Of a stretch of 5,492 bases of DNA, positions 5,240 through 5,492 are shown one piece after another. A program made the position numbers and the translations under genes. The number at the start of each line of letters is the position of its first letter. The first letter of the stretch is position 1. The notes under the pieces were generated by a model. It ran no database searches. It was not told the origin of the DNA and saw nothing but the letters and a program-made list of their open reading frames with translations. This DNA is from BOKV01 sp041742235. Its GTDB lineage: Bacteria > Pseudomonadota > Alphaproteobacteria > Rhizobiales > Rhizobiaceae. The DNA lies in the NCBI GenBank assembly GCA_041742235.1, contig JBGSJA010000195.1, positions 1-5,492 on the forward strand, written 5' to 3'.

Positions 5240-5492
5240 GCCAGCCGGCCGGGTGGCCGCTGACGCAATCGCCGAAAGGCGGCGTCGGAGGAAAGTCCGG
5301 GCTCCATGGAAACGCGATGCCGGATAACATCCGGCCAGGAAGGCGCTATCTCGCCGGACCTGAGGGACAGTGCCACAGAAAAGAAACCGCCGCGGCATGC
5401 CGCGGCAAGGGTGAAACGGTGGGGTAAGAGCCCACCGCGCGCGCCGGCAACGGCAGCGGCACGGTAAACCCCATCGGGAGCAAGACCGAATA
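5240..5492 (+). ncRNA. rnpB: RNase P RNA, bacterial type A (3' end cut by window)
   Basis: This is the catalytic RNA that, with protein RnpA, removes 5' leaders from pre-tRNAs. Helices and conserved blocks can be read in order. A GGCC-GGGT-GGCC hairpin is at 5248-5259. P3 is GACGC (5262-5266) with GCGTC (5282-5286), capped by CGCC-GAAA-GGCG. The conserved GGAGGAAAGTCCGGGCTCC block follows at 5287-5305. P8 is GCCGGAT/ATCCGGC (5319-5335) and P9 GGCG/CGCC (5342-5355). ACAGAAAA is at 5375-5382 and P12 is a perfect 18-base palindrome (5389-5406). Next come GGGTGAAACGGTGGGGTAAG with CGGTGGG/CCCACCG pairing (5417-5437), and the conserved AGCAAGACCGAATA at the edge. Roughly 100-150 bases, including the 3' strands of P4 and P1, lie beyond the window. 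The 5' end is set by the promoter and is approximate. Confidence 0.96.

Noticed and set aside
5389..5406. A perfect 18-base palindrome that could look like an operator or attachment site
   Set aside because: It is fully explained as the P12 hairpin of RNase P RNA.
1..5492. CRISPR array, insertion sequence, tRNA, phage or toxin-antitoxin/defence genes
   Set aside because: No spaced direct repeats, transposase motifs, tRNA cloverleaf or defence domains were seen on either strand; the genes read as ordinary core chromosome.

Overview
The window looks like chromosomal DNA of a GC-rich alphaproteobacterium, most likely of the order Hyphomicrobiales (Rhizobiales; Mesorhizobium/Phyllobacteriaceae-like). 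The reasons are the strong G/C preference at third codon positions, an RNase P RNA of alphaproteobacterial type A, a CTTGAC-like -35 box, and a TTAACCAT element of the kind bound by CtrA. The genus is an inference from general character only.

Layout, left to right. (1) Positions 1-1078, minus strand: the N-terminal 359 codons of a hydantoinase/5-oxoprolinase family protein, running off the left edge. (2) A 110-base divergent intergenic region, then a small exported META-domain (HslJ-like) protein at 1189-1590. (3) An AT-rich, palindrome-rich spacer, then a likely unannotated 35-codon membrane or secreted peptide at 1731-1838, closed by a strong intrinsic terminator at 1864-1890. (4) A two-gene unit, djlA (TerB domain plus J domain) and an AmpD-like N-acetylmuramoyl-L-alanine amidase with a C-terminal peptidoglycan-binding domain. 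The two overlap by four bases (TTGA). (5) A 246-base gap, then an exported lytic transglycosylase (SLT) at 3608-4255. (6) A bidirectional terminator at 4271-4296 shared with a convergent minus-strand alpha/beta-hydrolase esterase (4301-5101) with a Tat-like signal. (7) A divergent regulatory region (5102-5239) carrying a CtrA-like site, an inverted repeat and a promoter, then the first ~253 bases of RNase P RNA (rnpB), cut by the right edge.

How it fits together: the central genes concern envelope and peptidoglycan turnover. The amidase cleaves the amide between MurNAc and the stem peptide, the transglycosylase cleaves the glycan strand, and DjlA is a J-domain co-chaperone presumed to work with DnaK. 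From memory of rhizobial genomes (not shown here), rnpB tends to lie just before the mraZ-rsmH-fts division/cell-wall cluster, so this may be the left flank of that cluster. A CtrA-like site beside rnpB would fit such a location.

No mobile element, CRISPR array, tRNA, phage gene or defence system is visible. I do not see a clearly novel multi-gene system. The points most worth a second look are the CtrA-like site between the esterase and rnpB, the 35-aa ORF with its own Shine-Dalgarno sequence and terminator, and the possibly leaderless djlA start.
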